64,000 bases of DNA. It comes from DATFVJ01 sp963851085 (GTDB lineage: Bacteria; Actinomycetota; Actinomycetes; Streptosporangiales; Streptosporangiaceae). The first letter of the stretch is position 1, and each line of letters opens with the position of its first letter. The translations under genes were made by a program, and so were the position numbers. The stretch covers positions 186,001 to 250,000 of the forward strand of contig CAWKNX010000001.1 of the NCBI GenBank assembly GCA_963851085.1, written 5' to 3'. This document shows, in pieces, positions 37,100 to 46,109 of the stretch. The notes under the pieces were generated by a model, which made no database searches, was not told the origin of the DNA, and saw nothing but the letters and a program-made list of their open reading frames with translations.

Positions 37100-37148
37100 G
37101 CCCGCGGGGCGAGCCAGCGCCGATAACGATCACGTCGTAGTCGCTCAC
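37100..37148 (-). pseudogene. N-terminal stub of a FAD-dependent oxidoreductase
   Basis: A GTG at 37148 overlaps the stop of the VOC gene (GTGA) and reads SDYDVIVIGAGSP, the dinucleotide-binding start of pyridine nucleotide-disulfide oxidoreductases. After about 15 residues the frame continues into unrelated sequence. Only the stub survives. Confidence 0.5.
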
Positions 37149-37822
37149 AAGGGCAGTTCCTCGCCCGCCTGCTCCGCCACCATGTACTCGGCGTACCAGT
37201 CGGGCCAGTTCGGGTCTGCCTCGCCCGTGCGCTCCTCGTGCTCGCCGTGGGCGGCCGACGCGCGCCGAAGCGCGCTCGCCAGATCGTTCGCCGACGCGAA
37301 GGACGTCGCAGCCGAGTCGATACGGCCGGGCAGCCGCGTCGTGACCTCCTGGAACAGCCAGCCGTTGCCGTCGGGATCGCTGAACGAGGCGAACGAGCGG
37401 TAGCTGCTGCGATCGGGCGCAGGGCCGCTGACGCGACCGTTCGTCGCGTGATGGAACCGAGCGCCTCGCGTCCCTTCGTGGAACACCTCGCTGACCTCGG
37501 CACCGCCGGCGAAGAGCTCGTCGCGCGCGGCCTCGATGTCGGAGACGATCAGGTACAGGCCCTGGGCCGAACCGGGCGTGGCCGACGTGACGTTCGTGCC
37601 AAATTGGACCGAGCACCCGGAGCCCGGAGGCGTGAACTGGATCAGGTGGAAGTCGTCACCGGCGGCGATGTCGGCGTCGAGCCTCCAGCCGAGGCTTCCG
37701 TAGAACTCCTTCGCGCGGTTGACATCCGAGACGGGGATGACGACCACCTCCAGCTTCATGTCGACGTTCTCGACGCTCGCGATCCCGCTCGCGTCGTTGC
37801 TTCGGTCCTCGGTCGTGCTCAT
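37145..37822 (-). CDS. VOC-family (glyoxalase-like) protein
   Basis: A 225-residue protein; ATG 37822 has GGGAGG 5-6 nt upstream. Residues about 22-145 form one vicinal-oxygen-chelate domain: KLEVVVIPVSDVNRAKEFYG, FHLIQFTPPGSGCSVQFGTN, GLYLIVSDIEAARDELFAGG and FASFSDPDGNGWLFQEV with the usual C-terminal Glu. The last 60 residues are an acidic helical tail ending YAEYMVAEQAGEELPL, not part of the VOC fold. Members include metal-dependent isomerases and antibiotic-binding proteins; the reaction is open. Confidence 0.82.
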   Translation of the reverse strand: MSTTEDRSNDASGIASVENVDMKLEVVVIPVSDVNRAKEFYGSLGWRLDADIAAGDDFHLIQFTPPGSGCSVQFGTNVTSATPGSAQGLYLIVSDIEAARDELFAGGAEVSEVFHEGTRGARFHHATNGRVSGPAPDRSSYRSFASFSDPDGNGWLFQEVTTRLPGRIDSAATSFASANDLASALRRASAAHGEHEERTGEADPNWPDWYAEYMVAEQAGEELPL

Positions 37823-38064
37823 AGCGACCTCCCTGGCTTGTGTCAGGGCATCACCTTCGCGAGGTTCCCCTGAAAGCGTGGACAATCTGATGTGAGCTGA
37901 TCTTGCTGGTCCCGCTCCCTGCTGGTTGCCATGTAACTGCCGGAGCGCACGCCCTGTCCAGGTGGAGCCCCTGCAAGGGCCGCAAGGGCCGCAAGGCCCG
38001 CGGAGGAACGACCTGGACGGGGCCGAGCACCGGCTGATCTGGGCGGCGGGGAATCGGGGCATTG

Positions 38065-38205
38065 TTAGGCCGCCTTCCCGGCCGCCAGCGCCCGCTCGTA
38101 GGCCACCGGGGGCAGCATGCCCAGCGCGGAGTGCTTGCGGATGGTGTTGTAGTCCTCGATCCACGCCGCGACCTTGGCCCGGGCGGCCCCCTTGGCGTGA
38201 CCTGC
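38065..38205 (-). pseudogene. IS3-type transposase C-terminal remnant
   Basis: The minus strand reads GAARAKVAAWIEDYNTIRKH, SALGMLPPVAYERALAAGKA and A, then TAA. This is the usual end of an IS3-family OrfB integrase. The catalytic core is absent. Confidence 0.6.
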
Positions 38206-38209
38206 TGCG

Positions 38210-38396
38210 TCAGTGTCCGGCTACCTGACCGCCGTCGATGTGCAGCGTCTCCCCGGTGACGAACGCGGCCTGCTCGAGATAGAGGACCCCTCGACGACAT
38301 CGGCGACCTCGCCCACGCGACCAAGAGGGTGAAGGCCGGCCATCTCTGCGTAGGACACCGGATCGTGCGCGGGAGTCTTGATATCAGCGCACATGA
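38210..38396 (-). pseudogene. short-chain dehydrogenase C-terminal remnant
   Basis: The minus strand reads MCADIKTPAHDPVSYAEMAG, LHPLGRVGEVADVVEG, then with a one-base shift VLYLEQAAFVTGETLHIDGG and QVAGH before a stop. The tail TGETLHIDGGQ is diagnostic of SDR enzymes. The Rossmann half is missing. Confidence 0.65.
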
Positions 38397-38549
38397 CCTG
38401 CTCCTCTTCTGTTCGAGTGGCCGCCAAGATCGCTACGGGTCTCAGGGTCCCGCCCCGAGCGACCGGTCGCGCCCGTTGACGCACTGGTCGATGCCCTGGT
38501 TTGGACCCTCGGGCCAGCCCTGTAAACGCCTGCATGACGGTCATGCGCG

Positions 38550-38740
38550 CCGCGCGTGACCGTCGCGAGCAACGTCGCCCCGAGGTGGCGGTCGATCATG
38601 CCGGCGACTTCCTCAGGCGCCTCACGATGCGGAAGTGACCTACGCCGTCGAGCACTCCCCGCTCGTAGCCGCCGGTGAAATACCGCTTAAGGTTCGCTGA
38701 GACGCACGGCCTGCATCGGTCCTTGGCCTGGAGCATCAAC
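38550..38740 (-). pseudogene. alpha/beta hydrolase C-terminal remnant
   Basis: The minus strand reads PTLMLQAKDRCRPCVS and KRYFTGGYERGVLDGVGHF, then after a shift REAPEEVAGMIDRHL. The block 'Y....L.GVGHF...EAPEEVA..I..HL' with its catalytic His is the usual end of epoxide hydrolase-like proteins. The nucleophile half is absent. Confidence 0.5.
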
Positions 38741-38954
38741 GTTGGCGGTCGAGATGCGCTGCCCGGACCAGGGGTTGACCCGGTTGCGCGGGCGTCGCAG
38801 CGAGTGCGCCGTCCTCGATCCCTGGCCTTCTCCATGACTCAGCGTGATGCCGTCTGTCGGCGCAGCCCGATGCCGATGGGTCGGCTCGGTGCGGGGTTAC
38901 TGGCCTGCAGGGTCGCCGCCGGGCGAGGTGCCCGTCGGTACCCTCTACCGCGCC

Positions 38955-39570
38955 CGAGGCCCGCGCCGAGGTGTGCGAGCAGTTCCCGGCTGCTGGACCG
39001 CTGCTGACCCGTCGCATCAACTTCGGGCTGATCGCCGGGAACTGGGACGAAATGCTGCGGCTCGCGGCGTCGCTGAAGTACGGGCACGTGACCGCCTCGC
39101 TGATCGTGGCCAAGCTCTCCCGCGCCGACCGGCAGAACACCCTGGCCGCCGCGCTCATGGAATACGGGGCACTCAGACGTACGATCTACGCCGCCCGCTA
39201 TCTGTCCCGGCCGGACTACCGCCGCAAGATCGGCCGCCAGCTCAACAAGGGCGAGAGCATGCACCCGCTGCGCCGGGACGTGTTCTACGCCCACGAAAGC
39301 GCCATCCGGCGCGCCACCTGCAACAACAAGACGACCGGGCCTGGTGTTTGAACCCTCGCGGCGAATGCGATCAGCGCCTGTACCACCGAATACCTCGGCC
39401 TGGCCGTCGAGCAGTTGCGCTCCCAGGTCCGGCTGGCCGGCGACACGCTACTGGCGCACCTGTCCCGGCCCAGTCCGACAGCATCGGACTGATCGGCACC
39501 ATCACTGTCGATATCGACCACGAACTCGCCCAGCTCGACCCCACCGGCCACCGGCCACTCGCGAGCCCGC
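38955..39570 (+). pseudogene. Tn3-family transposase C-terminal remnant
   Basis: The frame reads LLTRRINFGLIAGNWDEMLR, LAASLKYGHVTASLIVAKLS, AALMEYGALRRTIYAARYLS and RKIGRQLNKGESMHPLRRDV. It then shifts to CLTLAANAISACTTEYLGLA with VEQLRSQVR, and shifts again to GLIGTITVDIDHELAQLD. This is the DDE C-terminal domain of Tn3-family TnpA, with at least two frameshifts and no N-terminal half. No 38-bp Tn3 ends were recognised. Confidence 0.7.
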
Positions 39571-39645
39571 CCTCGCCTCAGCGGCGCTATGACGGGTACC
39601 GCCGCTGGATGGTGTGTACTGAAGGGATCGCTCAATGGGCACCCG

Positions 39646-39906
39646 CTAGGCGGTTGGGCGCCCATAGCTGGTCGGCGTCGCCGGCGGCGAGCCGGCTCGG
39701 TAGACGTTGATCTTGTGGTCGATGAGCTTGAGGTTTTCTTGTAGCTCAGCGAGCTTGGCGGTCACGTCGGCGCGGTGGGCCTCCATGAGGGCAAGTCGTT
39801 CCTGCTCGTTGCCGGGCCCGGCGGATACGGGTCGGGCGTAGCGCCGGATGGTCTTGATGGGCATGCCGGTAGCCCGCAGCCTGGTGCAGACGGTGATCCA
39901 GTTCAA
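39646..39906 (-). pseudogene. MerR-family regulator C-terminal remnant
   Basis: The frame reads CTRLRATGMPIKTIRRYARP, GNEQERLALMEAHRADVTAK and LAELQENLKLIDHKINVYR. This is the second half of the MerR helix-turn-helix domain and its dimerisation coiled coil. The first 40 residues with the recognition helix are missing; the break is at about 39885, next to an MFS fragment on the other strand. Confidence 0.65.
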
Positions 39907-40139
39907 TGGACAACACCATCGTCAACGTCGCGCTGCCGGCGATCCGAGCCGGCCTGCACGCCTCGGTGACCGGCCTGCAACCGGCGGCCGGCGCCTGCAC
40001 CCTGGTGCTGGCCAGATTCCTGGTGCTGGCCGGGTCCACCGCCGATCGGGTCGGGCGTCGCCTGGCCCGCGCCGTCAACGACGAGGAGCTGTCGGCGGAG
40101 CTGCTCACTACCGTCGCGGAACGGCTGGTGGCGCGGTGA
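39906..40139 (+). pseudogene. MFS (EmrB/QacA type) N-terminal fragment fused to an unrelated tail
   Basis: ATG 39906 opens MDNTIVNVALPAIRAGLHAS and then TLVLARFLVLAGSTADRVGR, the first two helices of a DHA2 drug transporter with its D-x-T-I-V-N-V-A-L-P motif and motif A (DRVGRR). After about 52 residues the frame switches to an unrelated acidic tail (NDEELSAELLTTVAERLVAR). The stop overlaps the start of the SDR gene (GTGA), so the fragment may still be translated and couple to it. Confidence 0.55.
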
Positions 40140-40927
40140 AGGTGCTCGTGACAGGCGGGACCAGCGGGCTTGGCCATGCGATGGCCGCTGCCCTTGCCGG
40201 GGCGGGAGCCAGTGTCGCGCTGACCGGCCGGTCCGGCCGGCATGCGTCCGAGGTCGCCGCGCAGCTGCCTCGTGCGCTGGGGATCGGACTTGACGTGCGG
40301 GACGAATCGTCGGTGGCCAGGGCGGTCGAGGAGGCGTGGTCGCTGCTGGGCGGCATCGACATGCTGGTGAACAACGCCGGGATCGGGATGCGCACGGTCA
40401 ACCCGCGCTTCCTGACCGAACCGCTTGGTTTCTGGCAGGTGCCGCCCGGGGGCTTCCGCGAGGTCATCGAGACCAACCTGACCGGCTACTTCCTCGTGGC
40501 CCGCGAGATCACGCCCCGGATGCTTGCGGCAGGTCACGGCCGTATCGTCAATATCTCGATGAATCACTCCACCATGAACCGCGCCGGGTTCGTCCCCTAC
40601 GGGCCATCCCGGGCCGGCGCCGAGGCACTGTCCAGGATCATGGCCGCGGACCTGACGGGCACCGGCATCACGGTCAACATGCTGCTGCCCGGAGGCCCCA
40701 CCAGGACCGGCATGCTTCCGGCCGGGCACGTGCCCGAAGGCCTCGCGCTCATCGAGCCCGCCGTCATGGGCCCGCCCATCGTGTGGCTGGCCTCAGCGGA
40801 AGCGGCCGACACGCACGATGAGCGCATCACCGCCATCGAGTTCGACGACTGGCTACGCAAGTTCAGGTCTCACCGGTCAGGGAACAGCCTGCGGCAACGG
40901 CGCACCGGCCGCGCCGGCAGGACATGA
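40136..40927 (+). CDS. short-chain dehydrogenase/reductase
   Basis: A 263-residue SDR from GTG 40136, which overlaps the previous stop. The cofactor loop is TGGTSGLG (6-13), followed by NNAGIGM and the catalytic Ser region IVNISMNHS. At the YxxxK position the sequence is YGPSR: the usual lysine is arginine. LPGGPTRTGM is the substrate-side block. The natural end is probably near WLASAEAADTHDERITAIEF; the last 20 residues (HRSGNSLRQRRTGRAGRT) run into an IS66 remnant on the other strand, so the C-terminus looks altered. Confidence 0.8.
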   Translation: MKVLVTGGTSGLGHAMAAALAGAGASVALTGRSGRHASEVAAQLPRALGIGLDVRDESSVARAVEEAWSLLGGIDMLVNNAGIGMRTVNPRFLTEPLGFWQVPPGGFREVIETNLTGYFLVAREITPRMLAAGHGRIVNISMNHSTMNRAGFVPYGPSRAGAEALSRIMAADLTGTGITVNMLLPGGPTRTGMLPAGHVPEGLALIEPAVMGPPIVWLASAEAADTHDERITAIEFDDWLRKFRSHRSGNSLRQRRTGRAGRT

Positions 40928-40929
40928 GC

Positions 40930-41151
40930 TGCTCGCTGGCTGAGCGCCGGGCGACGCCCCTGCCGCGTTCCCGGCCCTGCCCGCCGTCCCCCGTCGCTGC
41001 CAGCATCATTACGGCCAAACGGCCCCGGACGCGACCGCTCCGACGACCGCCCGAACAGCATCCGCTGCAAAACTGCCAGGTCAGCCCGCATCCGGTCCAG
41101 CTCGGCGTCCCGCTCCGCATCCCGCTCAAGCAAACCATTCCACGATCCCAC
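40930..41151 (-). pseudogene. IS66-family transposase N-terminal remnant
   Basis: The minus strand reads LLERDAERDAELDRMRADLA, VLQRMLFGRSSERSRPGP and then a Gly/Arg-rich run. This is the N-terminal leucine-zipper-like part of IS66 TnpC proteins ('L..ML(F)GR.SER'). The zinc and DDE domains are missing. It is not derived from the IS66-like element at 60794-62410, whose N-terminus differs. Confidence 0.5.
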
Positions 41152-41435
41152 GCTGGACCCGTTACTCAGCGTAGCGGTCTTACAGTCAGCTGACCTTCAG
41201 CGGTGGCGGTTTGAGCCGGGCGGCAGGAGGTTCGTTTGGCCCGCTCGCGGCTGGCGGTGCGTGGCCGCTGGCGGGCCGAGCAGTCGTCGTCCGCGGAATT
41301 CGCGCTGCCAGGCCGCGTCACCGGCTGTCAGCGTAGGCAAGGGTTCTACGGCGTTCCCGCCAAAACGGCGCCGGGTTCGCGCATGCCTTCTTGATGACGA
41401 TGCGCCTGGGCTGGCTTGAGGCCTTCCGGCGGGGG

Positions 41436-41765
41436 TCACGGTGGCCCGGTCCGGTTGCCGACGATGGCCGCGATTGGCGGCATGACGCAGGCGACAGCCA
41501 GGGCCGCTACGCGTATCGGGACCGGGGCTGGGACGAAGAAGCCGAACAGCACCAGGGCCAGGCATGGGGCCATCACCATGAAATACCGGCGGCGTCTGCC
41601 TTTGATCGACTGGTTGCGCCGCTCGCGGTCGGTGGGCGTGACGACTGGAGCCGGCCGCCATCCGGCTCCACCCGCCATCACATCCCGGTCTGCCAGCGGA
41701 CTTGATCTGGCCGGCGCGGCCCCGGGGCGGTTCACCGTGGTATTGCAGTTGGCTAGCGAGCCCAT
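41436..41765 (-). CDS. small two-helix membrane protein (DUF3099-like)
   Basis: A 109-residue protein from ATG 41765, with GGAGGG about 10 nt upstream. The first 60 residues are polar (VVTPTDRERRNQSIKGRRRR); two helices follow (YFMVMAPCLALVLFGFFV and VAALAVACVMPPIAAIVG), ending NRTGPP. The order 'DRERRN....RRRRYF' plus two helices with PP in the second resembles the actinobacterial DUF3099 family of unknown role. The gene is isolated. Confidence 0.6.
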   Translation of the reverse strand: MGSLANCNTTVNRPGAAPARSSPLADRDVMAGGAGWRPAPVVTPTDRERRNQSIKGRRRRYFMVMAPCLALVLFGFFVPAPVPIRVAALAVACVMPPIAAIVGNRTGPP

Positions 41766-42066
41766 CTGCCGCCGACCCTCCGAACGATCCCACCTGCTTG
41801 CCTGATCTGCCGCAAGCTCAGCACTATGCGGCACTGGCCTGCCCCTCACTTACTCGCCCGATCGGCGGCAGAAGAGTGCGTCGGGGAAGGTTAATCGTTG
41901 CGGCTGGATCCGGAATGGTTCGTGATTGGAGATAGATCAGTAGGGACGGCCTCTTGCTTCGGCGTTACACCGATGTGGCGGCCCTCGCCTGGCGTCCTTA
42001 CCGCTGATTCACTGTTGGTGAGATGCAGTAGCCGTAGCGAGTGGCGTGATGAGTGGGGGCACGGGG

Positions 42067-42930
42067 ATGTCGCTTTACCTGATCAAGGGCCAGTACCGGA
42101 TCGTGCACAGTGAGCCCGATGGCGACTCGGTCCACTTTTTCCCCGACAATGCCGAGGCGTTCACCAGCCTGCATCTGGCCGTGCATCTCGGCGCTGGCCG
42201 CGCCGCGCAGCTGCGGCTGGATGCGATCGACGCTCTGGAGACCCACTACACCCCGGCCACGCACGGCGCCAGGACCCTGCACCAGCTGCTGCAGCTCGCG
42301 CACGCCGCCGGGGAACGACTCCTGAACCTGCTCGGCTTCACCGACGTGGTGCGCAACGGCGAGACCGTCACCAGCGCCACCCCGGACGCCACCCCCGGCT
42401 ACATCCTGACCCGGTTCGCCGACAAGTATGGCCGCCCGGTCTCGCTCGCCTACGCCGGCACCACCGACCAGTCCGACCTGCAGCCGATCTACACCGATGT
42501 CGGCCTGCTCCGCGCCAGCGTCAACTACCGGCTGCTAGCCGAGGGACTGGTTTACCCGACCTTCTACAGCCAGCTCTATCCCGATCTGCGCGCCGACCTG
42601 ACCGCAGCCGCCGGCAACGCCCGGACCGCGAAGGAGGGGGTGTGGGCATCGGACGCGACCACCAGCGGCGCCACCATCCAAACCCTGGCCGATCTCACCG
42701 ACCGCCTGGTGATCATGCCCAAGCTGTTCCGGCGCCTGGCCGAATACTTTGCCCTCAGCGCCGGCGACGTCTCCCTGGCCCGGTTCCCCGCGTTCCTGGC
42801 CAGCCACGACGACCGGCTGTATGTGATCTCTGAGGCACACGCGACTGGGTTCGACACCGTCGTCGCGGTCGACGGGCAGACCGTACGACTCACCCACGAC
42901 ATCACCGACCTGATCTTCGTCGAAGGATAG
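42067..42930 (+). CDS. nuclease-like protein (thermonuclease/SNase-like)
   Basis: A 287-residue soluble protein; ATG 42067 (MSLYLIKGQYRIV) follows GGGGG. ATG 42046 is an alternative. LYLIKGQYRIVHSEPDGDSV, LRLDAIDALETHYTPATHGA and LLAEGLVYPTFYSQLYPDLR match a group of actinobacterial proteins annotated as nucleases related to the staphylococcal nuclease OB fold (R-L-x-x-I-D-A-x-E-T). It is longer than SNase by an extra C-terminal half (VIMPKLFRRLAEYFALSAGD). No signal peptide is seen, so an intracellular role is likely. Catalytic residues are not all identifiable. Confidence 0.65.
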   Translation: MSLYLIKGQYRIVHSEPDGDSVHFFPDNAEAFTSLHLAVHLGAGRAAQLRLDAIDALETHYTPATHGARTLHQLLQLAHAAGERLLNLLGFTDVVRNGETVTSATPDATPGYILTRFADKYGRPVSLAYAGTTDQSDLQPIYTDVGLLRASVNYRLLAEGLVYPTFYSQLYPDLRADLTAAAGNARTAKEGVWASDATTSGATIQTLADLTDRLVIMPKLFRRLAEYFALSAGDVSLARFPAFLASHDDRLYVISEAHATGFDTVVAVDGQTVRLTHDITDLIFVEG

Positions 42931-43194
42931 ACCCGACAGCGGCACGTGCGGACACTGCGGAGTTGTCTCCAGTGACGTCCACGTAAGGATCATGAACACA
43001 GGCTGGAAGTCCTATGTGGAGCCGACCTCATCTGCCGGCGTGAGTGCGCGCTGGCCAGGGAGCGGTCTGTATTCAATCAACAACCCGTTTCGCTACGTGC
43101 GGGCGCCGCCTCCAGTGAATCCGTCGGCGCGGCGCTGGCCGGTCGAAATCCCGCACGGCGTCCCCGAAGCTTCCCAGGGGAACGCCCACATGCC

Positions 43195-43452
43195 GTGGCC
43201 GGGCAGGTGCGGCAGGCTCCCCTTGCCCCGGCGCTTGTCTTCGTGACCGTTCCTGAGGGCAAGACGGTCAAGAACCGCCTGCACTTGGACCTCAGGCCGG
43301 TTGACTGCTCCCACGGGGCAGAGGTGGAGCGGCTGATCGGCCTGGGAGCCCGCCGGGCTGACGTGGGTCAGGGGACGCAACCATGGGCCGTGCTCGCCGA
43401 CCCCGAAGGCAATGAGTTCTGTGTCCTCGGCTCACTTGCCTCCCCGGCCTAG
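43195..43452 (+). pseudogene. VOC/glyoxalase-like C-terminal remnant
   Basis: The frame reads FVTVPEGKTVKNRLHLDLRP, EVERLIGLGARRADVGQGTQ and WAVLADPEGNEFCVLGS. This is the C-terminal beta-alpha-beta-beta unit of the actinobacterial glyoxalase-like family. The N-terminal unit should lie at 43000-43190 but is not readable in any frame. Confidence 0.6.
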
Positions 43453-43840
43453 TTAACGGCCCTTACTGAATTCACGTGAACGTACCCGGGCTGTTTCACA
43501 CCGAGAGCAGGCGGACAGTTCACAGGCCGGTGCTGGAAATACGCCAGGTATCTGTCCGCGCCAGCGCGAGCCAGGCGCACTTGGGCGTCGCGCCCAGGTG
43601 ACCCTCATGCCGCGTCCGGCGACCCACCCCGCTGCGCAGCCGCCCTCGGCGCCCAACAGGAAGCCGTCGCCGGTCTGCCGACATGGGCTCGGAACGCCGT
43701 CACGCACCGGCGGGTGGCCGTTCCCCGGCCGCGAGCACGGCACGCAGCCCGGTGAGCTGGTCGGCCAGGTCGACGGTCTCGACGGGCTGGGTGGTGCCCG
43801 GGTGCCCACGGTCGCTCGCGGCCCGGGCGGCGGGAACCGG

Positions 43841-44243
43841 TTAATGCTGACCGGGTGGCTGGAGGGCGGCGATAAATCCGTCGGGGTCGGCAAGGGTCAG
43901 CGTCAGTGATTGCACCCCCCTGGTGAACATCTCGGTGAGCCTGCGCTCGGTACGGCAGGGCGGTTCGATGGCGAGCTCTACCAGGCCATCGGCGGAGCCG
44001 TTTACTAGCCACCGCCCGAGCGGTGGTGCACGCCGCGCGTTCCGCCGACATCGGCCTGTGACCAGCTGACGGAACGGATAGAAGCCCGGGTACCGTCAGC
44101 TTGAAGTCGGCCATCTGTACCCGGATCTGGTCAGGGCCGACCTCCACGCCCGATCCGCCCCGGCCCCCAGCGAGGAGGGTGTTCAGCAGCCTACTGCTCG
44201 GGTCCAGCCCGGCCTCGCTGATCGCGAACCACACGGTGTCCAT
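43841..44243 (-). pseudogene. conserved hypothetical protein with one frameshift
   Basis: ATG 44243 opens MDTVWFAISEAGLDPSSRLL, NTLLAGGRGGSGVEVGPDQI and RVQMADFKLTVPG. Near 44090 one base too many is present. In the next frame it continues FYPFRQLVTGRCRRNARRAP, LVNGSADGLVELAIEPPCRT and LTLTLADPDGFIAALQPPGQ, ending in TAA at 43841-43843. The 403 nt equal about 133 residues plus one base. Clean coding on both sides suggests a recent indel or an assembly error. Function unknown. Confidence 0.55.
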
Positions 44244-44306
44244 ACCTCGTTACCTGCGTCGCCTTCCCAGCGGCCGACGTGCAGTCGCCGGGTTGGCCTG
44301 GTGCGG

Positions 44307-44963
44307 TCAGTGCGGCGCCGGCACCAGGCCGGCCTCGTATGCGGTGATGACGAGCTGTACCCGGTCCCTGGCGCCCAGCTTGGCCAGCAGCCGGGCCACG
44401 TGCGTCTTGGAGGTGCCTACCGTGATGCACAGGGCGGCGGCGATCTCGGCATTGGACATGCCGAGGCCCACCAGCCTGAGCACCTCACGTTCGCGGTCGG
44501 TGATCCCGGTTATCTCCCGGGGCTTGCGGCCGGGGCGGGGCTGGCCGGCGAACTGCCCGATCAGGCGGCGGGTGACGCCCGGCGCGATCATGGCGTCGCC
44601 GGCCGCGACCACGCGGATCGCGGTCAGGATGTCCTCCAGCGCCATGTCCTTGACCAGGAACCCGCTCGCCCCGGCCCGCAGCGCGCCGTAGACGTAGTCA
44701 TCGTCGTCGAACGTGGTGAGCATGAGCACGGGAGCGTGCGTATCGCCGGCGGTGATCAGCTGGGTTGCCTCGATGCCGTCCATGCCCGGCATGCGGATGT
44801 CCATGACTACCACGTCGGGGCTGGTGTCCCTGGTGAGATGTACCGCCTCGGCTCCGGTTCCGGCCTCGCCGGCTACGTCGATATCGGGTGTCTGTTCGAT
44901 CAGCATGCGCAGGCCCGCGCGGACCAGCGGCTGGTCGTCGGCCAGGATGACCCGGATGGTCAT
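44307..44963 (-). CDS. NarL/LuxR-family response regulator
   Basis: A 218-residue response regulator. The receiver domain has acidic pocket DD (9-10), phospho-acceptor Asp55 (VVMDIRMPGMDG), Thr (MLTTFDDDDYV) and Lys (FLVKDMALEDI). The C-terminal LuxR-type helix-turn-helix is ITDREREVLRLVGLGMSNAE followed by IAAALCITVGTSKTHVARLL. Its ATG overlaps the kinase stop (ATGA), so the pair is co-translated. The divergent ABC exporter (46295-49539) is its most likely target. Confidence 0.93.
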   Translation of the reverse strand: MTIRVILADDQPLVRAGLRMLIEQTPDIDVAGEAGTGAEAVHLTRDTSPDVVVMDIRMPGMDGIEATQLITAGDTHAPVLMLTTFDDDDYVYGALRAGASGFLVKDMALEDILTAIRVVAAGDAMIAPGVTRRLIGQFAGQPRPGRKPREITGITDREREVLRLVGLGMSNAEIAAALCITVGTSKTHVARLLAKLGARDRVQLVITAYEAGLVPAPH

Positions 44964-46012
44964 CGGGCCGGCGCGGGGACTGGCAGCCGGGCGGTGACGC
45001 GGAAGCCGCCGCCGGGGCGCGGGTCGGCCGAGAATTCGCCGCCCAGCAGCGCGGTGCGCTCCCGCATGCCGGTGATCCCGTAGCCGGTCCCGGCCACGCT
45101 GCCGCCGCGCCCGCTGTCGGTGACCTCGATCGACAGCTGCCGGTCCTGCTGGTCGATCGACACCCGGCACTGGCCCGTGCCGGCATGGCGGACCACGTTG
45201 GTGACCGCCTCCTGGATGATGCGGAACGCCGACAGGTCGATGTCAGCCGGGAGCGGCTCCTGGCTGCCGCGCCAGTCCACGTCGACCTTCACGCCTGCGT
45301 CCAGGGTCATCGCGGCCAGCCGCTCGATGTCGGCCAGGCCGGGCGCCGGGCCCAGCGGCGCCTGCCCCGGCCCGAGCCGGGGCCCGGGCCCCGGCCCGGG
45401 CCCCGGCTCGGCACGCCGCAGCCCGGTCACCATCCGCCGCAGTCCGGACAGCGTCTCCCTGCTGGTGGCCTCGATGGCGGCCAGGGCGTCGCGCGCCTCG
45501 GCGGGACGGGCGTCGAAGACCCTGCGGCCCGCACCTGCCTGGATCGCGATGATGCCGATGCTGTGCGCCACGATGTCGTGCAGTTCGCGGGCGATCCGCA
45601 GCCGCTCTGCCATCACGGTCTGGGCGGCGGCCTGGGCCCGCAGCAGCTCGGCCCGGGCCTGTGCCTGCCGGATTGAATGTCCGATAAGCCAGGCAATGAT
45701 CGTGACAACGGCTATGCCGCCCCGGAACGGGGCCAGATTGAGGCCTCCCGGAACCGGAATCAGCAGGCCCACGCCTACCATGGCTAGGCCAGTGGCCGAG
45801 ACTCTGAGTGTGCGTGTCGCCGCTATGTAGCAGATCTCGATGCCCGCTGCGCCGGCGAGCACGATCTGCAGGGCGCTTGCCGGCATCACCGGCTTCAGTG
45901 CCATGGTGGCCAGCGATCCGCCGAGTATCACGGCCAGAGCCGTGAGCGGCCTGCGGCGCAGCAGGAGAGCCGAAGCCAGCAGGGCGCAGATAAACGCCGG
46001 GAATGCCCACAT
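44960..46012 (-). CDS. sensor histidine kinase (HisKA_3 type)
   Basis: A 350-residue kinase starting at ATG 46012 behind GGAGG. Four or so N-terminal membrane helices (1-112) leave no sizeable outside domain, so it probably senses in the membrane, as bacitracin/envelope-stress kinases do. The dimerisation helix carries His145 (RIARELHDIVAHSIGI). The ATPase domain has AFRIIQEAVTNVVRHAG (N box) and DSGRGG with GYGITGMRERTALLGG. Between them a GP-dipeptide run (PGPGPGPGPRLGPGQ, about 203-217) is an odd low-complexity linker. Confidence 0.92.
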   Translation of the reverse strand: MWAFPAFICALLASALLLRRRPLTALAVILGGSLATMALKPVMPASALQIVLAGAAGIEICYIAATRTLRVSATGLAMVGVGLLIPVPGGLNLAPFRGGIAVVTIIAWLIGHSIRQAQARAELLRAQAAAQTVMAERLRIARELHDIVAHSIGIIAIQAGAGRRVFDARPAEARDALAAIEATSRETLSGLRRMVTGLRRAEPGPGPGPGPRLGPGQAPLGPAPGLADIERLAAMTLDAGVKVDVDWRGSQEPLPADIDLSAFRIIQEAVTNVVRHAGTGQCRVSIDQQDRQLSIEVTDSGRGGSVAGTGYGITGMRERTALLGGEFSADPRPGGGFRVTARLPVPAPAR

Positions 46013-46085
46013 GATCTAGGCGCCTCCAGCCCGCCGGTCATGCTCATGGCAGCGATCGTAGCCGCCTTGCGCCGCCGGGTCGTCT

Positions 46086-46109
46086 GCCCGCGGGCATACG
46101 CCCGCGGGC
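46086..46109. promoter_or_regulatory. paired 10-bp palindromes between kinase and exporter operons
   Basis: GCCCGCGGGC occurs at 46086-46095 and again at 46100-46109, separated by ATAC. Each copy is its own reverse complement, so the pair is at once a direct repeat and a perfect hairpin. It sits in the 280-base divergent gap between the two-component genes and the ABC exporter, where the response regulator is expected to bind. Confidence 0.4.

Noticed and set aside
40930..41151. A second part of the IS66-like element at 60794-62410
   Set aside because: Its N-terminal sequence (LQRMLFGRSSERSRPGP) differs from that transposase, so it comes from another IS66-family member.
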